DNA from: Methylobacterium amylolyticum | GTDB taxonomy: Bacteria; Pseudomonadota; Alphaproteobacteria; Rhizobiales; Beijerinckiaceae | Reading direction: 5' to 3' | DNA length: 64,000 nt | NCBI RefSeq assembly: GCF_030700245.1 | Contig: NZ_JAUYZI010000015.1 | Span: 1-64,000, forward strand | In this document: piece after piece, positions 43,482 through 53,106 of the stretch | How the letters are laid out: every line of letters begins with the position of its first letter | How positions within the stretch are numbered: position 1 is the stretch's first letter | The notes under the pieces: generated by a model | Database searches by the model: none | What the model was told of the DNA's origin: nothing | Seen by the model: only the letters and a program-made list of their open reading frames with translations | Made by a program: the position numbers and the translations under genes

Positions 43482-44918
43482 TCAGCCTGGCGGCCAGCGG
43501 AAGTCGTCGGCCCGGCCCGGTTGCGGCAGGGGAGCGTTGCCGCGCTGGAGGGTGCGCTCGACGGTCCCGTAGGCGTCGCCCTCGCGCGGGCGGCCGGTCA
43601 GCAGCGCGCCGCCGGGCGAGGTCTCGGCGCGGCCGAGCGGCATAACCGGACCGGCCGCGGGCTTGACCGGCAGGGCGGGCACGCCCGGCGGCTCGGGCAG
43701 GCTCGGCAGCATGGCGGTGATCTGGCGGTCGATCGTCGCCGTATCGGTCGCCGCGGGCGCCGCCCCGTCGAGGCTCGGCGCGGTTCCCGCGGGCGCGGTC
43801 GGGGCGGTCGCCGTGGCGGGCTGCTCGGTCACGGCCGGGGCCGCGATCCCCATCAGGCGCTTCAGCTCGATGTCGGCGAAATGCGCGAGCTTGCGGTTGC
43901 CGGCCTTGGTGAAGTGCACCCCGTCGGTCGTGCGGAGCTTGGCGATCTGGCCCTCCGGATCCGGGCCCGAGGCGGCGTAGCGGTCGCGGTCGTCGACGAA
44001 GCCCGGCCAGATGTCGACGTAGGTGGCGCCGGCCTTCGTCACGGCCTCGCGGGCGATGTCGTTGATCGCCGCCAGATCGCGGCTGAGCGCCTCGCTCTGC
44101 ATCGGCGGAAGGCCGACCCAGATCAGCGGGACCTTCCGGTCGGCGAACACCTTGACCAGCGCCTCGACCCGGCCGCGGTACAATTCGCGCCAGCGGTCGG
44201 TCAGGGGGTCGAAGGTCTGGTCTCCCTCGCGGATCGGCTGACGATCGTTGGCGCCGACCATGACGAGGGCGAAGCGGGTCTTCGGGTTGGCCTGGAGGTA
44301 GTCCTCGGCGGCCTTGGGCCAGTCGACCACGTCCTTGCGCACGAGGCCGCTGTCGCCCTTGGCGCGGTCGGCCACGTCCACGTCGGCGTTGTCCTCGAAG
44401 ACGTCGTCGAGGCCGCGGGCGAGGTGGTCGGCGAGCGAATCGCCGAACACCGCGATCCGCACGTTCGGCTCGGTCTTGGCGATGGCGGGCTTCGGCGTCT
44501 CGGGCGCACGGGCCGGCCGCACCCGGCGCTTCGCCGCCGGGCGCTGGGCATCCGCGGTGCCGGTGTTGACCCGCGGCCGCGGCGGGCGGGCGCGGTAGGT
44601 CCGCTCAGGCTGCGGCGCCGCCTGTTGCGGCCGGTCCTCCCAGGGCCAGTAGAACTGGCGCGGCGCCTCCTGGGGCTGCGGCGCGTAGCGGGGCGCGCGC
44701 CCGTAGCCGCCGTCGTCCCGGTAATAGGCGTCCCGCGAGCGGCGCCGGGGCGGAGGCTGGTAGTAGGCGCCGTTGCCGGCATCGCCGTAGCTGTCACCCC
44801 ACTGGGCGTGCGCCGGCGCGGCCTGGAAGAGCGGCGGGACGACGAGGCACGCGAGCAGGCCGAGCACGACCCGCAGGGCCCGCGTGCCTCGATCGGTCCC
44901 GGCAGGTCCGGTCAGCAT
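43482..44918 (-). CDS. DUF459 family periplasmic SGNH hydrolase-like protein
   Basis: This 478-residue protein has a signal peptide (about 15-39, ending AHAQ), a Tyr/Pro/Arg-rich spacer (about 40-150) and a C-terminal SGNH domain (about 150-370) of the DUF459 type. Motifs are IAVFGDSLADHLARGL (nucleophile Ser), VMVGANDRQPI and TTDGVHFTKAGNRKLAHF (Asp and His). The tail is Ala/Pro/Thr-rich. DUF459 proteins may act on acetylated cell-wall or polysaccharide esters; this is an inference from the fold. A run of seven T follows its stop on the minus strand, which may be part of a terminator. Confidence 0.78.
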   Translation of the reverse strand: MLTGPAGTDRGTRALRVVLGLLACLVVPPLFQAAPAHAQWGDSYGDAGNGAYYQPPPRRRSRDAYYRDDGGYGRAPRYAPQPQEAPRQFYWPWEDRPQQAAPQPERTYRARPPRPRVNTGTADAQRPAAKRRVRPARAPETPKPAIAKTEPNVRIAVFGDSLADHLARGLDDVFEDNADVDVADRAKGDSGLVRKDVVDWPKAAEDYLQANPKTRFALVMVGANDRQPIREGDQTFDPLTDRWRELYRGRVEALVKVFADRKVPLIWVGLPPMQSEALSRDLAAINDIAREAVTKAGATYVDIWPGFVDDRDRYAASGPDPEGQIAKLRTTDGVHFTKAGNRKLAHFADIELKRLMGIAAPAVTEQPATATAPTAPAGTAPSLDGAAPAATDTATIDRQITAMLPSLPEPPGVPALPVKPAAGPVMPLGRAETSPGGALLTGRPREGDAYGTVERTLQRGNAPLPQPGRADDFRWPPG

Positions 44919-45008
44919 CCCACCATCCTCTGCGGCCGGGCTCCCTGGGGCGCGCCGCCGGTCGCATCGTACCGGATGCGGGCGCGTTCGTCTAAACGGG
45001 CGCGCGGG

Positions 45009-46238
45009 TCACGGCCGGGCGCCGCCGCGTCCCTGGAGCCGGGCCAGCAGCGCCGGCGTGGCGTAGCCGTCGGCAGGCAACCCTTCGCGGATCTGGTAGC
45101 GGCGCACCGCCTCGCGCAGCTTCGGCCCGGCCCGGCCGTCGGCCTCGCCCTGATACAGGCCCTCGGCCGCGAGGCCGGTCTGGAGCCCGCGCAGGCCGGC
45201 GCCGTCGAGGCGGGTGGCGGCGGTCGGCCAGGGCGCCGTCAGCGCCGGGCCGCCGCCGATCCGGTCGGCGAGATGGCCGACGGCCAGCGCGTAGGCATCG
45301 GACGTGTTGTAGGCCCGGATCACCTCGAAATTGTCGGTGATCAGGAAGGCGGGCCCGCCGAGGCCGCCGGGCAGGAACAGGCTGGCCCTGCCCGCGCCCG
45401 GCAGCGCCCCCCCGTCGGCGCGGCGCACGCCGCGGGCGGCGAAGTCGGAGAGGTCGCCCGCGTAGCGGGTCAGGTCGAACCCCTCCGGAAGCGTCACGGC
45501 GTAGCCCCAGGACAGGGCCGGGTTCCAGCCGCGATCCTTCAGGTAGCCTGCGATGGAGGCCAGGGCGTCCGCGTCGTCCGTCCAGATGTCCCGGCGCCCG
45601 TCCCCGTCGAAGTCGACGGCGTGGGCGAGGTAGGTCGAGGGCAGGAACTGCACCTGCCCCATCGCGCCGGCCCAACTGCCGCTCATGCGCTCCGGCGCGA
45701 TGTCGCCGCGTTCGAGGATCTGCAGCGCGGCCAGAAGCTCGTCGCGGAACAGGGTGCCGCGATGGCCGGCCTGCGCGAGGGTGGCGAGCGCCCGGATCGT
45801 CGGGACGGTGCCGGCGCTGGCCCCGAAATCGGATTCGACCCCCCAGAAGGCCAGCACCACCGGTCCGGGGATTCCGGTCCGGGCCTCGATGGCGCGGAGC
45901 GTGTCGGCCAGCGCCGCGCCGCGGGCGCGCCCCCGGGCGATGCGGCCGGGTGAGACCGCGCCGACGAGGTACTCCCAGACCGGCCGCCCGAACTCGCCCT
46001 GCTTGCGGATCCGCGCCAGCACGGCCGGATCCGGCCCGCGCACGGCGCCCAGGGCGGCCTCGAAGGTCTTCCGGGACACGCCGCGCGCGGCGGCGTCGGG
46101 GCGCAGGGCCTCCACGAAGGCCCGGAAGGCCGGGGCGTCCGCGGCCGGCGTCGCGGGCGCGGCGCCCGCGATCACCGGCACGAGGCTCGCGGACGCGCAG
46201 GCGAGGAGGGCGGCCGCGAGCGCGGGGAGCCGGATCAT
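45009..46238 (-). CDS. MltB-family lytic murein transglycosylase with peptidoglycan-binding domain
   Basis: This 409-residue periplasmic enzyme has a signal peptide (about 1-26, ending AGAAP), an SLT_2 catalytic domain (about 36-330) and a PG_binding_1 domain (about 340-405). The catalytic Glu135 lies in [41 protein letters not shown] is the other hallmark, cited here in part as [12 protein letters not shown]. It cleaves peptidoglycan to 1,6-anhydromuropeptides. It starts four bases after the galE stop, so the two form an operon. Confidence 0.88.
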   Translation of the reverse strand: MIRLPALAAALLACASASLVPVIAGAAPATPAADAPAFRAFVEALRPDAAARGVSRKTFEAALGAVRGPDPAVLARIRKQGEFGRPVWEYLVGAVSPGRIARGRARGAALADTLRAIEARTGIPGPVVLAFWGVESDFGASAGTVPTIRALATLAQAGHRGTLFRDELLAALQILERGDIAPERMSGSWAGAMGQVQFLPSTYLAHAVDFDGDGRRDIWTDDADALASIAGYLKDRGWNPALSWGYAVTLPEGFDLTRYAGDLSDFAARGVRRADGGALPGAGRASLFLPGGLGGPAFLITDNFEVIRAYNTSDAYALAVGHLADRIGGGPALTAPWPTAATRLDGAGLRGLQTGLAAEGLYQGEADGRAGPKLREAVRRYQIREGLPADGYATPALLARLQGRGGARP

Positions 46239-46242
46239 CGCG

Positions 46243-47235
46243 TCAGATCCGGTTGCGTCTGGCGAGCGCGTCCTCCCAGGCGAGCGCCTGCGAGACGATC
46301 GCGTCGAGGTCGTCGTGGACCGGGCGCCAGCCGAGCGTCGCCCGGATCCGCTCGGCGCCGGCCACGATCCGCGCCGGATCGCCGGCCCGCCGCGGGCACA
46401 GCCGCACCGGGAAGTCGCGCCCGGAGACCCGGCGCACCACCTCCGCCACCTCCAGCACCGAGTAGCCCCGCCCGTAGCCGCAGTTCAGGGTCAGGCTTTC
46501 CCCGCCGCCGCGCAGATGCGCCAGCGCCAGACGGTGCGCCTCGGCGAGGTCGCTGACCTGTATGTAGTCGCGCAGGCAGGAACCGTCCGGCGTCGGGTAG
46601 TCCGTGCCGTACACGTCCAGGCCGCCCCGCCGCCCGAGCGCCGCCTGGGTGGCGACCTTGATCAGGTGGGTGGCGTCGGGCGTCGATTGGCCGGCGCGCC
46701 CGCCCGGGTCGGCCCCAGCGACGTTGAAGTAGCGCAGGATGACGTAGCCGAAGCCGTGGGCGGCGGCGGCGTCGGCGATCATCCACTCGCTCATCAGCTT
46801 GGAGCGGCCGTAGGGGTTGATCGGCCGCGGCTCCAGCGTCTCCGGCACCGGCACGGTCGCCGGCTCGCCGTAGACGGCGGCGGTCGAGGAGAAGATCACG
46901 TGGCGCACCCCCGCCTCGACCGCCGCGGCGACCAGGGCGCGGGTCTTCACGGTGTTGGCGAGGTAGTAGCCCAGCGGGTCCGCCACGGAGTCCGGCACCA
47001 CGATCCGGGCGGCAAAGTGGGCCAGCGCGTCGATCCCGTGCGCGCGGATCGTCGCGGCCACCAGCTCCTGGTCGGCGACGTCGCCCACCACCAGACGGAC
47101 CCCCTCGGGCACCGCCCAGTCGTAGCCGGTCGACAGGTCGTCCAGGACCACGACCTCGTCGTGCCCGGCGTCGAGGAGCGCCAGCACCATGTGGCTGCCG
47201 ATGTACCCCGCCCCACCCGTCACCAGTACAGCCAT
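46243..47235 (-). CDS. galE: UDP-glucose 4-epimerase
   Basis: This 330-residue short-chain dehydrogenase-fold enzyme interconverts UDP-glucose and UDP-galactose. [12 protein letters not shown] binds NAD, the catalytic Ser/Tyr/Lys appear in [12 protein letters not shown] and [12 protein letters not shown], and [13 protein letters not shown] and [12 protein letters not shown] are GalE motifs. It is divergent from galU, which makes its substrate UDP-glucose, and is followed closely by a lytic transglycosylase gene. A shared promoter region lies at 47236-47403. Confidence 0.93.
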   Translation of the reverse strand: MAVLVTGGAGYIGSHMVLALLDAGHDEVVVLDDLSTGYDWAVPEGVRLVVGDVADQELVAATIRAHGIDALAHFAARIVVPDSVADPLGYYLANTVKTRALVAAAVEAGVRHVIFSSTAAVYGEPATVPVPETLEPRPINPYGRSKLMSEWMIADAAAAHGFGYVILRYFNVAGADPGGRAGQSTPDATHLIKVATQAALGRRGGLDVYGTDYPTPDGSCLRDYIQVSDLAEAHRLALAHLRGGGESLTLNCGYGRGYSVLEVAEVVRRVSGRDFPVRLCPRRAGDPARIVAGAERIRATLGWRPVHDDLDAIVSQALAWEDALARRNRI

Positions 47236-47403
47236 CCGACAGCCCTCCCGCGGACCCTGGGGTATGCGCCGCAGACGATATATTTACGGCGGCGTGCCTC
47301 AAGCTGGCGCGCTCCGGGCCTTGCGACCCGCGGCGCCAGCCTGTTGTCATCGCCCGATACGCCGACCGTACCGCTCCCGTCACCTCCCCGGGGTTCCCGC
47401 TCG

Positions 47404-48270
47404 ATGAAACCGATCCGCAAGGCCGTCCTGCCCGTCGCCGGCTTGGGCACCCGCTTCCTGCCCGCCACCAAGGCCGTGCCGAAGGAGATGCTGACCGTGG
47501 TCGACCGCCCGGTGGTGCAGCACGTGGTCGACGAGGCGCGCGAGGCCGGCATCGAGCACTTCATCTTCGTCACCGGCCGCGGCAAGGCGGTGATCGAGGA
47601 CCATTTCGACATCGCCTACGAACTCGACCGCACCCTCCAGGAGCGGGGCAAGCAGGCGGCGTTCGAAGCGTTGCAGCGCGACCTGCCCAAGGCCGGCCAG
47701 ACCAGCTTCACCCGCCAGCAGGCGCCGCTCGGCCTCGGCCACGCGGTGTGGTGCGCCCGCGAGATCGTCGGCGACGAGCCCTTCGCCGTGCTCCTGCCCG
47801 ACATGCTGAGCCGCGGCTGCATGGGCCAGATGCTCGCCGCCTACGAGCGCCACGGCGGCAACGTGATCGCCGTCGAGGAAGTCGCCCCCGAGGAGACGCA
47901 CCAGTACGGCATCGTCAGCGTCGGCGAGACCTTCGGCCAGACCTTCGAGATCACCGGCATGGTCGAGAAGCCGAAGCCCGGCACCGCGCCGTCGAACTTC
48001 ATCATCTCCGGCCGCTACATCCTCCAGCCCGAGATCTTCCCGATCCTCGAGCACGGCAAGAAGGGCGCCGGCGGCGAGATCCAGCTCACCGACGCGATGA
48101 TCGACCTGATGGCCGAGCAGTCGTTCTTCGGCATGCGCTACGAGGGACGGACCTACGACACCGGCTCGAAGATCGGCTTCCTCACCGCCAACCTCGCCTA
48201 CGCCCTGGAGCGGGACGATCTCGCCGGGCCGCTGAAGGCCGAGATCAAGCGGCTGCTCGCGGAGCGTTGA
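47404..48270 (+). CDS. galU: UTP-glucose-1-phosphate uridylyltransferase
   Basis: This 288-residue enzyme makes UDP-glucose. It begins [23 protein letters not shown] (nucleotide-binding loop), followed by [55 protein letters not shown] and [18 protein letters not shown]. The ATG at 47404 is the family start; the much longer open frame upstream is not coding. A terminator follows at 48426-48453. Together with the divergent galE it supplies UDP-sugars for surface glycans. Confidence 0.95.
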   Translation: MKPIRKAVLPVAGLGTRFLPATKAVPKEMLTVVDRPVVQHVVDEAREAGIEHFIFVTGRGKAVIEDHFDIAYELDRTLQERGKQAAFEALQRDLPKAGQTSFTRQQAPLGLGHAVWCAREIVGDEPFAVLLPDMLSRGCMGQMLAAYERHGGNVIAVEEVAPEETHQYGIVSVGETFGQTFEITGMVEKPKPGTAPSNFIISGRYILQPEIFPILEHGKKGAGGEIQLTDAMIDLMAEQSFFGMRYEGRTYDTGSKIGFLTANLAYALERDDLAGPLKAEIKRLLAER

Positions 48271-48425
48271 GCGCGCCCGACGCGGCGGAGCCATGCACGC
48301 CACGCGGGCGGCGCAAGCAGATCCAGGCTTGCGTTTTGTGCGCCGCACTTTACTTTGTGCATTGCGAGATCGCGATGGCGTCGCGGTCCCGCAGCCCTTC
48401 TTGGGCGTTTCCTCCCTAGACTTCG

Positions 48426-48453
48426 GGCCGCTCCTTCGGGAGTGGCCTTTTTT
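48426..48453 (+). terminator. Rho-independent terminator downstream of galU
   Basis: GGCCGCTCC pairs with GGAGTGGCC (one G-T wobble) around a TTCG tetraloop and is followed at once by six T. This is the clearest intrinsic terminator in the window, 155 bases after the galU stop. The convergent amidohydrolase gene ends at 48520. Confidence 0.85.
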
Positions 48454-48519
48454 CTTGGCCGATCTTCTCGGCTCGTGGACCGGCCAGCGCGATCGGCCCA
48501 GCCGGCTGCACGGCGGCCC

Positions 48520-49416
48520 CTATTCGGCGGCCATGCGCCTCGGCGTCAGGTCCGCCGTCGCGGCGACCGCGGAGACGACGGCCCGCAGCGCTTCCGCCAA
48601 CGCCGAGAAGCCGGCGCTCATCGCGAGGCTCGCCTCGTTCATGTAGAGCGCGCGGTTGATCTCGATCTGAAGGGCGTGGCGGCCGAGGTTCGGCTCGCCG
48701 TAATGCTCGGTGATGAAGCCGCCCGCGTAGGGTTTGTTGCGCACCACCCGGAAGCCGCGGCCGCGCAACTGCGCCTCGAACGCCTCGATCAGGCCCGGCG
48801 CGCAGGCGGTGCCGTAGCGGTCGCCGAGCACCATGTCGGCCTTGGCCTCGTCGCGGCCGAGGCTCGACGACGGCATCGAGTGGCAGTCGATCAGGAGGCA
48901 GTGGCCGTGCATCTTCGCCGTGCGCTGGATCAGCCCGCGCAGCGTCCGGTGATAGGGCTTGTACAGCCCGTCGATCCGCGCGGTGGCCTCCGCGACCGGG
49001 AGCCGGCCGGCGTAGATCTCCTGCCCGTCGGCCACCACCCGGGGCACCGTGCCCAACCCCCCGGCCACCCGCATCGAGCGCGTGTTGGCGAACGGCGGCA
49101 GGCGCCCCTCGAACATCCGCGGGTCGAGCTCGTAGGGTTCGCGGTTCACGTCGAGGAAGGCGCGGGGGAAGTTCGCCCGTAGCAGCGGCGCGCCGAGCCC
49201 GACCGTGAAGCCGAACAGCCGGTCGACGTGGGCGTCTTCCGAGCGGCGCAGGGTCAGGGCATCGAGGCGGGAGGCGGCCAGGAAGGCCGGCCGGTAGACC
49301 GACCCGGAATGGCCGGTGTTGAAGACGAACGGGATGGTGTGGGCGACCGGCTCGTCCACCGCGAAGGCCGGTGCGAAGCCGAAGGCGTCGGTCTGTTCCG
49401 TCTCGGGCGTAGTCAT
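48520..49416 (-). CDS. N-formylglutamate amidohydrolase family protein
   Basis: This 298-residue protein has the FGase fold: IPFVFNTGHSGSVYRPAF, SEDAHVDRLFGFT, FLDVNREPYELDP and LLIDCHSMPSSS, with likely Zn-binding Asp, His and Glu residues. The family releases formate from N-formylglutamate or N-formyl amides. No histidine-degradation genes are nearby, so the physiological substrate is uncertain. The ATG at 49416 fits the family; the upstream extension to 49491 does not. Confidence 0.85.
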   Translation of the reverse strand: MTTPETEQTDAFGFAPAFAVDEPVAHTIPFVFNTGHSGSVYRPAFLAASRLDALTLRRSEDAHVDRLFGFTVGLGAPLLRANFPRAFLDVNREPYELDPRMFEGRLPPFANTRSMRVAGGLGTVPRVVADGQEIYAGRLPVAEATARIDGLYKPYHRTLRGLIQRTAKMHGHCLLIDCHSMPSSSLGRDEAKADMVLGDRYGTACAPGLIEAFEAQLRGRGFRVVRNKPYAGGFITEHYGEPNLGRHALQIEINRALYMNEASLAMSAGFSALAEALRAVVSAVAATADLTPRRMAAE

Positions 49417-49552
49417 CGTCGGCGGGGCATCCCGGCGCTCGGAAGGACACGGCGTGCGTGCACTGTGGGGCCCCTGCCTGCCCCTGTCCACTGCGTCGCG
49501 GCAGCCGCTCTGCCGCCTAGATCGCGACCCGCGACCGGCCGACCCGCAAATC

Positions 49553-49567
49553 CTAACACCTTGTTTA
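49553..49567 (+). promoter_or_regulatory. CtrA-like box upstream of cpdR
   Basis: CTAA and TTTA separated by seven bases resemble the CtrA site TTAA-N7-TTAA with two mismatches, 55 bases before the cpdR start in an AT-rich patch. CtrA control of cpdR is known in some alphaproteobacteria. The match is partial. Confidence 0.3.
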
Positions 49568-49622
49568 CCACCGCGTCCCTTTATGGGATCTACGCATCGA
49601 TTCGAGGGCCCGGAACCGTCCG

Positions 49623-49979
49623 ATGAAAATCCTCCTGGCGGAAGACGACAACGACATGCGCCGCTTCCTGGCCAAGGCGCTCCAGAACGCGGGCTACGAC
49701 GTCCTCTCCTTCGACAACGGCCTGTCGGCCTACAACCGCCTGCGCGAGGAGCCGTTCGAACTCCTGCTGACCGACATCGTGATGCCGGAGATGGACGGGA
49801 TCGAGCTGGCCCGCCGCGCCACGGAACTCGACCCGGACATCAAGGTGATGTTCATCACCGGCTTCGCCGCGGTGGCGCTCAACCCGGACTCCAAGGCGCC
49901 GAAGGACGCCAAGGTCCTGTCGAAGCCGTTCCACCTGCGCGACCTCGTCAACGAGGTCGAGAAGCTGCTGGCCGCCTGA
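49623..49979 (+). CDS. cpdR: Single-domain response regulator CpdR
   Basis: This 118-residue receiver domain has the acidic pocket AEDDNDMRR, phosphoacceptor Asp51 (LLLTDIVMPEMDG) and the conserved Lys in SKPFHLRDLV. There is no output domain. The sequence closely follows CpdR, which when unphosphorylated recruits ClpXP to the pole to degrade cell-cycle regulators such as CtrA and PdeA, and is silenced through the CckA-ChpT relay. It is monocistronic, preceded by an AT-rich region with a CtrA-like box. Confidence 0.88.
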   Translation: MKILLAEDDNDMRRFLAKALQNAGYDVLSFDNGLSAYNRLREEPFELLLTDIVMPEMDGIELARRATELDPDIKVMFITGFAAVALNPDSKAPKDAKVLSKPFHLRDLVNEVEKLLAA

Positions 49980-50055
49980 GGGCGTGTCCCGCCGGACATA
50001 GGCAATCCCGCGCGCCCGCCCCTATATGACGGGGACGTCACGGGCGGAACGGCGC

Positions 50056-50337
50056 ATGCGAGCGGTTACGATCTACACCACGGCCTGGTGCCCCTACTGC
50101 TCGGCGGCCAAGGGCCTGCTGGCCAAGAAGGGGATCGCGTTCCAGGAGATCGACGTCGAGCGGGTGCAGGGCGCCCGCCAGACGATGATCGAGCGCGCGG
50201 GCGGGCGGACCAGCGTGCCGCAGATCTTCGTGGCCGACACCCATGTCGGCGGCTGCGACGACCTCTACGCCCTCGACCGGTCCGGCAAGCTGGATCCGCT
50301 GCTGGCGGATCGCGCCGAGGAGGGGGCCGATGCCTGA
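50056..50337 (+). CDS. grxC: Glutaredoxin 3
   Basis: This 93-residue thioredoxin-fold protein has the active site CPYC in YTTAWCPYCSAAKGLL, the cis-Pro loop TSVPQIFVADTHVGG and CDDLYAL, which bind glutathione. It reduces disulfides using glutathione. The ATG at 50056 gives the usual length. Its last eight bases overlap the nitrilase-family gene. Confidence 0.92.
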   Translation: MRAVTIYTTAWCPYCSAAKGLLAKKGIAFQEIDVERVQGARQTMIERAGGRTSVPQIFVADTHVGGCDDLYALDRSGKLDPLLADRAEEGADA

Positions 50338-51178
50338 GCGCTTCGTCGCCGCCTGCGTGCAGATGCGCTCCGGCCGCGACCCCGCGGCCAACCGCGACGC
50401 GGCGGTGGCGGGGGTGCGCGAGGCCGCGGCCGCGGGGGCTCGCTTCGTCCAGACCCCGGAGATGACCTCCCTGGTCGAGCGCAGCCGCGAGCGGCTGTTC
50501 GAGGTCGTGACCGACGAGGATCGCGACATCACGCTCGCCGCCCTGCGCCAGACGGCGCGCGAGACCGGGGCGATGGTCCAGATCGGGTCGATCGCCGTGC
50601 GCGCCGGCGACAAGATCGCCAACCGCGCCTACCTGATCGGCGCGGACGGCGCGATCGTCGCCGCCTACGACAAGATGCACCTGTTCGACGTGGATCTGCC
50701 GAGCGGCGAGCGCTGGCGGGAATCGGCGACCTACACCGGCGGCGCCTGCGCGGTGCTCGCCGCCACGCCGCTCGGCCGGATCGGGCTGACCATCTGCTAC
50801 GACATCCGCTTTCCGGCCCTCTACCGGGCGCTCGCGGAATCCGGGGCCGAGATCCTGACGGCGCCCGCCTGCTTCACCCGGCAGACGGGCGAGGCCCACT
50901 GGCACGTGCTCCAGCGGGCCCGGGCGATCGAGACCGGCGCCTTCGTGATCTCGGCGGCCCAGGGCGGAAGGCACGCCGACGGCCGCGAGACCTACGGCCA
51001 CTCGCTGATCGTCGATCCCTGGGGCCGGGTGCTCGCCGATGCCGGCGGGGCGGAACCCGGGGTGATCCTCGCCGAGATCGACCTCGCCACCGTGGCCGAT
51101 GCCCGGGCGCGCATCCCCGCCCTCCAGCACGGCCGCCCCATCACCGTCGAGCGCGTCGGCGCGCCGCCCTCGTCCTGA
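50330..51178 (+). CDS. Nitrilase-family amidohydrolase (Nit2/omega-amidase-like)
   Basis: This 282-residue enzyme has the catalytic triad Glu44 (FVQTPEMTS), Lys115 (YDKMHLFDVD) and Cys156 (GLTICYDIRFP). YDKMHLFDVDLPSGE and HWHVLQRARAIETGAFV place it near Nit1/Nit2, which hydrolyse deaminated glutathione or alpha-ketoglutaramate. Its adjacency to glutaredoxin suits a glutathione-repair role. It overlaps grxC by eight bases, so the two are co-translated. Confidence 0.85.
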   Translation: MPERFVAACVQMRSGRDPAANRDAAVAGVREAAAAGARFVQTPEMTSLVERSRERLFEVVTDEDRDITLAALRQTARETGAMVQIGSIAVRAGDKIANRAYLIGADGAIVAAYDKMHLFDVDLPSGERWRESATYTGGACAVLAATPLGRIGLTICYDIRFPALYRALAESGAEILTAPACFTRQTGEAHWHVLQRARAIETGAFVISAAQGGRHADGRETYGHSLIVDPWGRVLADAGGAEPGVILAEIDLATVADARARIPALQHGRPITVERVGAPPSS

Positions 51179-51248
51179 CGCGCTCCCCGGTGCCGGGCCC
51201 GACCCGGCACGGCGCAGAGCGCTCCCATCGTCGCCCAGCAGCAGCAGA

Positions 51249-51746
51249 ATGATCCGGTACAGTCTCGTCTGCGAAGCCGGCCACGGCTTCGAGAGTTGGT
51301 TCCCGTCCTCCGAGTCCTACGATGCGCAGGCGGCGCGCGGCCTCGTCACGTGCCCGGTCTGCGACACCGCCCGGGTCGAGAAGGCGCTGATGGCTCCCGC
51401 GATCGCCCGCACCGACCGCGCTCCGGCCCGAGTCCCGACCCAAGTTCCAGCCCATCCCCCGGCCGAGCCGGCCGAGACCCCCGCACCCGTCGAGGCGCCG
51501 TCCGTGCCGATGATCGCCGAGCCCGAGCGGCGGCTGCGCGCGATGCTGCGGGCGCTCCGCGAGCACGTGGTCGCCCATTCGGAGCATGTCGGCGCCCGCT
51601 TCCCCGAGGAGGCGCGCAAGATCCACTACGGCGAGAGCGAGGAGCGCTCGATCTACGGGCAGGCGAGCCCGGAGGAGGCCCGTGCGCTGGTCGAGGAGGG
51701 CATCGACGTGGCCGCGCTGCCGCTCATGCCCGACGACCGCAACTGA
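51249..51746 (+). CDS. DUF1178 family protein
   Basis: This 165-residue protein begins MIRYSLVCEAGHGFESWFPS with CPVC at about 35-38, forming a zinc-ribbon-like start. A Pro/Ala-rich linker (about 57-85) leads to a helical C-terminal part with HYGESEERSIYGQAS. This is the DUF1178 pattern. Its function is unknown. It lies 70 bases after the nitrilase-family gene, the arrangement usual in alphaproteobacteria. Confidence 0.85.
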   Translation: MIRYSLVCEAGHGFESWFPSSESYDAQAARGLVTCPVCDTARVEKALMAPAIARTDRAPARVPTQVPAHPPAEPAETPAPVEAPSVPMIAEPERRLRAMLRALREHVVAHSEHVGARFPEEARKIHYGESEERSIYGQASPEEARALVEEGIDVAALPLMPDDRN

Positions 51747-51764
51747 GTTCCATCGCGCCGAAGG

Positions 51765-52253
51765 CTACGGCCGTGCCGCGGCCGTCCCGGCGAGCGAGGC
51801 CAGGGCGAAGGCGATCAGCGCGTTCCAGCCGGCGAGCGAGAGGCCGAGGACCCGCAGGGCCGCGGTGGAGCAGTCGACGACCCGCGTGCTTTGGAGGGCG
51901 TTGAGGAAATCGACCACCCCCTGCGGGTTCGCCCCCGTGCCGCCGCCGCAATCGCTCGGCCCCGGCCAGAAGCCCCATTCCGCCCCGGCGTGGTAGACGC
52001 TCAAGCCCGCGCCGTAGAGGAGGCCCAGAGCCGCGAGCCCGAGCGCGAGGCGCGCCAGACGCTCGGGGGCGAACAGCGCGATCAGCGCGAGCGGCACCGC
52101 GGCGTAGTAGGGCAGCCGCTCGGTGAGGCACAGCTTGCACGGGGCGAAGCCGTACCCGTGCTGGAGCACGAGGGCCACGCCCACCGTCAGGGCGGCGGCG
52201 ATGGCGAGCCAGAGGGCGGTGGTCTTGATCCGGAGCAGCGCGGCCGTGTTCAT
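51765..52253 (-). CDS. Disulfide bond formation protein B family
   Basis: This 162-residue protein has four membrane helices and two Cys pairs: CKLC (39-42) in the first periplasmic loop and Cys102/Cys128 in the second. These are the quinone-linked and DsbA-linked pairs of DsbB, which re-oxidises DsbA. The ATG at 52253 is two bases after the stop of the YqaA-like gene, so they form an operon. No dsbA gene is nearby. Confidence 0.87.
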   Translation of the reverse strand: MNTAALLRIKTTALWLAIAAALTVGVALVLQHGYGFAPCKLCLTERLPYYAAVPLALIALFAPERLARLALGLAALGLLYGAGLSVYHAGAEWGFWPGPSDCGGGTGANPQGVVDFLNALQSTRVVDCSTAALRVLGLSLAGWNALIAFALASLAGTAAARP

Positions 52254-52255
52254 CG

Positions 52256-52837
52256 CTACAGCACCACCTTGAAGAGCACGAAACCGAGGACGATCACCGC
52301 CACGGAGATGGCGGCGACCGCGTTGAGATGCCGGTCGAGCACGCCGCGGATCTGGACGCCGTAGCGCCCGAGCAGCGCCGCCAGCAGGAAGAAGCGCGCG
52401 CCGCGCGTCACCAGCGACAGGACCGTGAACCAGAACAGGCTGTAATGGGCGAAGCCCGAGGTGATGGTGACGAGCTTGTAGGGGATCGGCGTCAGCCCCT
52501 TCAGCAGGATCACCCAGTGCCCGTACTCCGCGTAGGAGGCCTCGAACGCGGCCGCGGAGTTCTGAAGCCCGTAGAGGCGGATCAGCCACTGCCCGAGCGA
52601 GTCGAACAGCAGCGCGCCGATCGCGTAGCCGGCGAGGCCGCCCGCGACCGAGGCCAGCGTCGCGACCGTCGCGTACAGCCACACGCGGTCGGGCCGGCTC
52701 ACGGCCATCGGGACCATCATGGCGTCCGGCGGGACCGGAAAGAACGAACTCTCGGCGAACGCCACCGCGCCCAACGCGTAGGGCGCCGACGGCCGGTCGC
52801 TCAGCGCGAGGATCCAGGCGTAGAGCCTGCGGAGCAT
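52256..52837 (-). CDS. YqaA/DedA-like membrane protein (VTT domain)
   Basis: This 193-residue protein has about four to five hydrophobic helices and the SNARE-associated (VTT) pattern: ESSFFPVPPDAMMVPMA near residue 30, GGLAGYAIGALLFD and KGLTPIPYKLVTITSGFAHY. These match the YqaA branch of the DedA superfamily, involved in membrane lipid or ion homeostasis. It precedes the dsbB-like gene with a two-base gap. Confidence 0.82.
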   Translation of the reverse strand: MLRRLYAWILALSDRPSAPYALGAVAFAESSFFPVPPDAMMVPMAVSRPDRVWLYATVATLASVAGGLAGYAIGALLFDSLGQWLIRLYGLQNSAAAFEASYAEYGHWVILLKGLTPIPYKLVTITSGFAHYSLFWFTVLSLVTRGARFFLLAALLGRYGVQIRGVLDRHLNAVAAISVAVIVLGFVLFKVVL

Positions 52838-52969
52838 CGGGGCGGTCCGGAGCTTTCAGGGAAGGGGCCGCCCTTTGAGCACAGGGGAACCGGCAAGGCC
52901 AGACCGAACCGGCGGGCGGTCGAAAAGCCCCTGGCCTCCCGGCGCGGCCTGTGCGAAGAGCCCGGGCAC

Positions 52970-53054
52970 GCGGGTATGGCGGAACTGGTAGACGCGGGCG
53001 ACTCAAAATCGCCAGCCGCAAGGCGTGGGGGTTCGATTCCCTCTACCCGCACCA
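52970..53054 (+). tRNA. tRNA-Leu (anticodon CAA)
   Basis: An 85-base class II tRNA. The acceptor stem pairs GCGGGTA with TACCCGC, followed by A and encoded CCA. The D-arm GGCGGAACTGGTAGAC, the anticodon loop CTCAAAA (anticodon CAA, reading UUG), a long variable arm and the T-arm GGTTCGATTCC are all present. It lies between the divergent YqaA-like gene and the HD-GYP gene. Confidence 0.95.
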
Positions 53055-53106
53055 TCATCCGCTGCTCCGGTCCGCACTCCCGGGTTGCCGACGGCACCGC
53101 GGCGGC

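Noticed and set aside
45685..47403. Long N-terminal extension in frame with galU
   Set aside because: It runs antisense to the lytic transglycosylase and galE, and GalU homology begins at the ATG at 47404.
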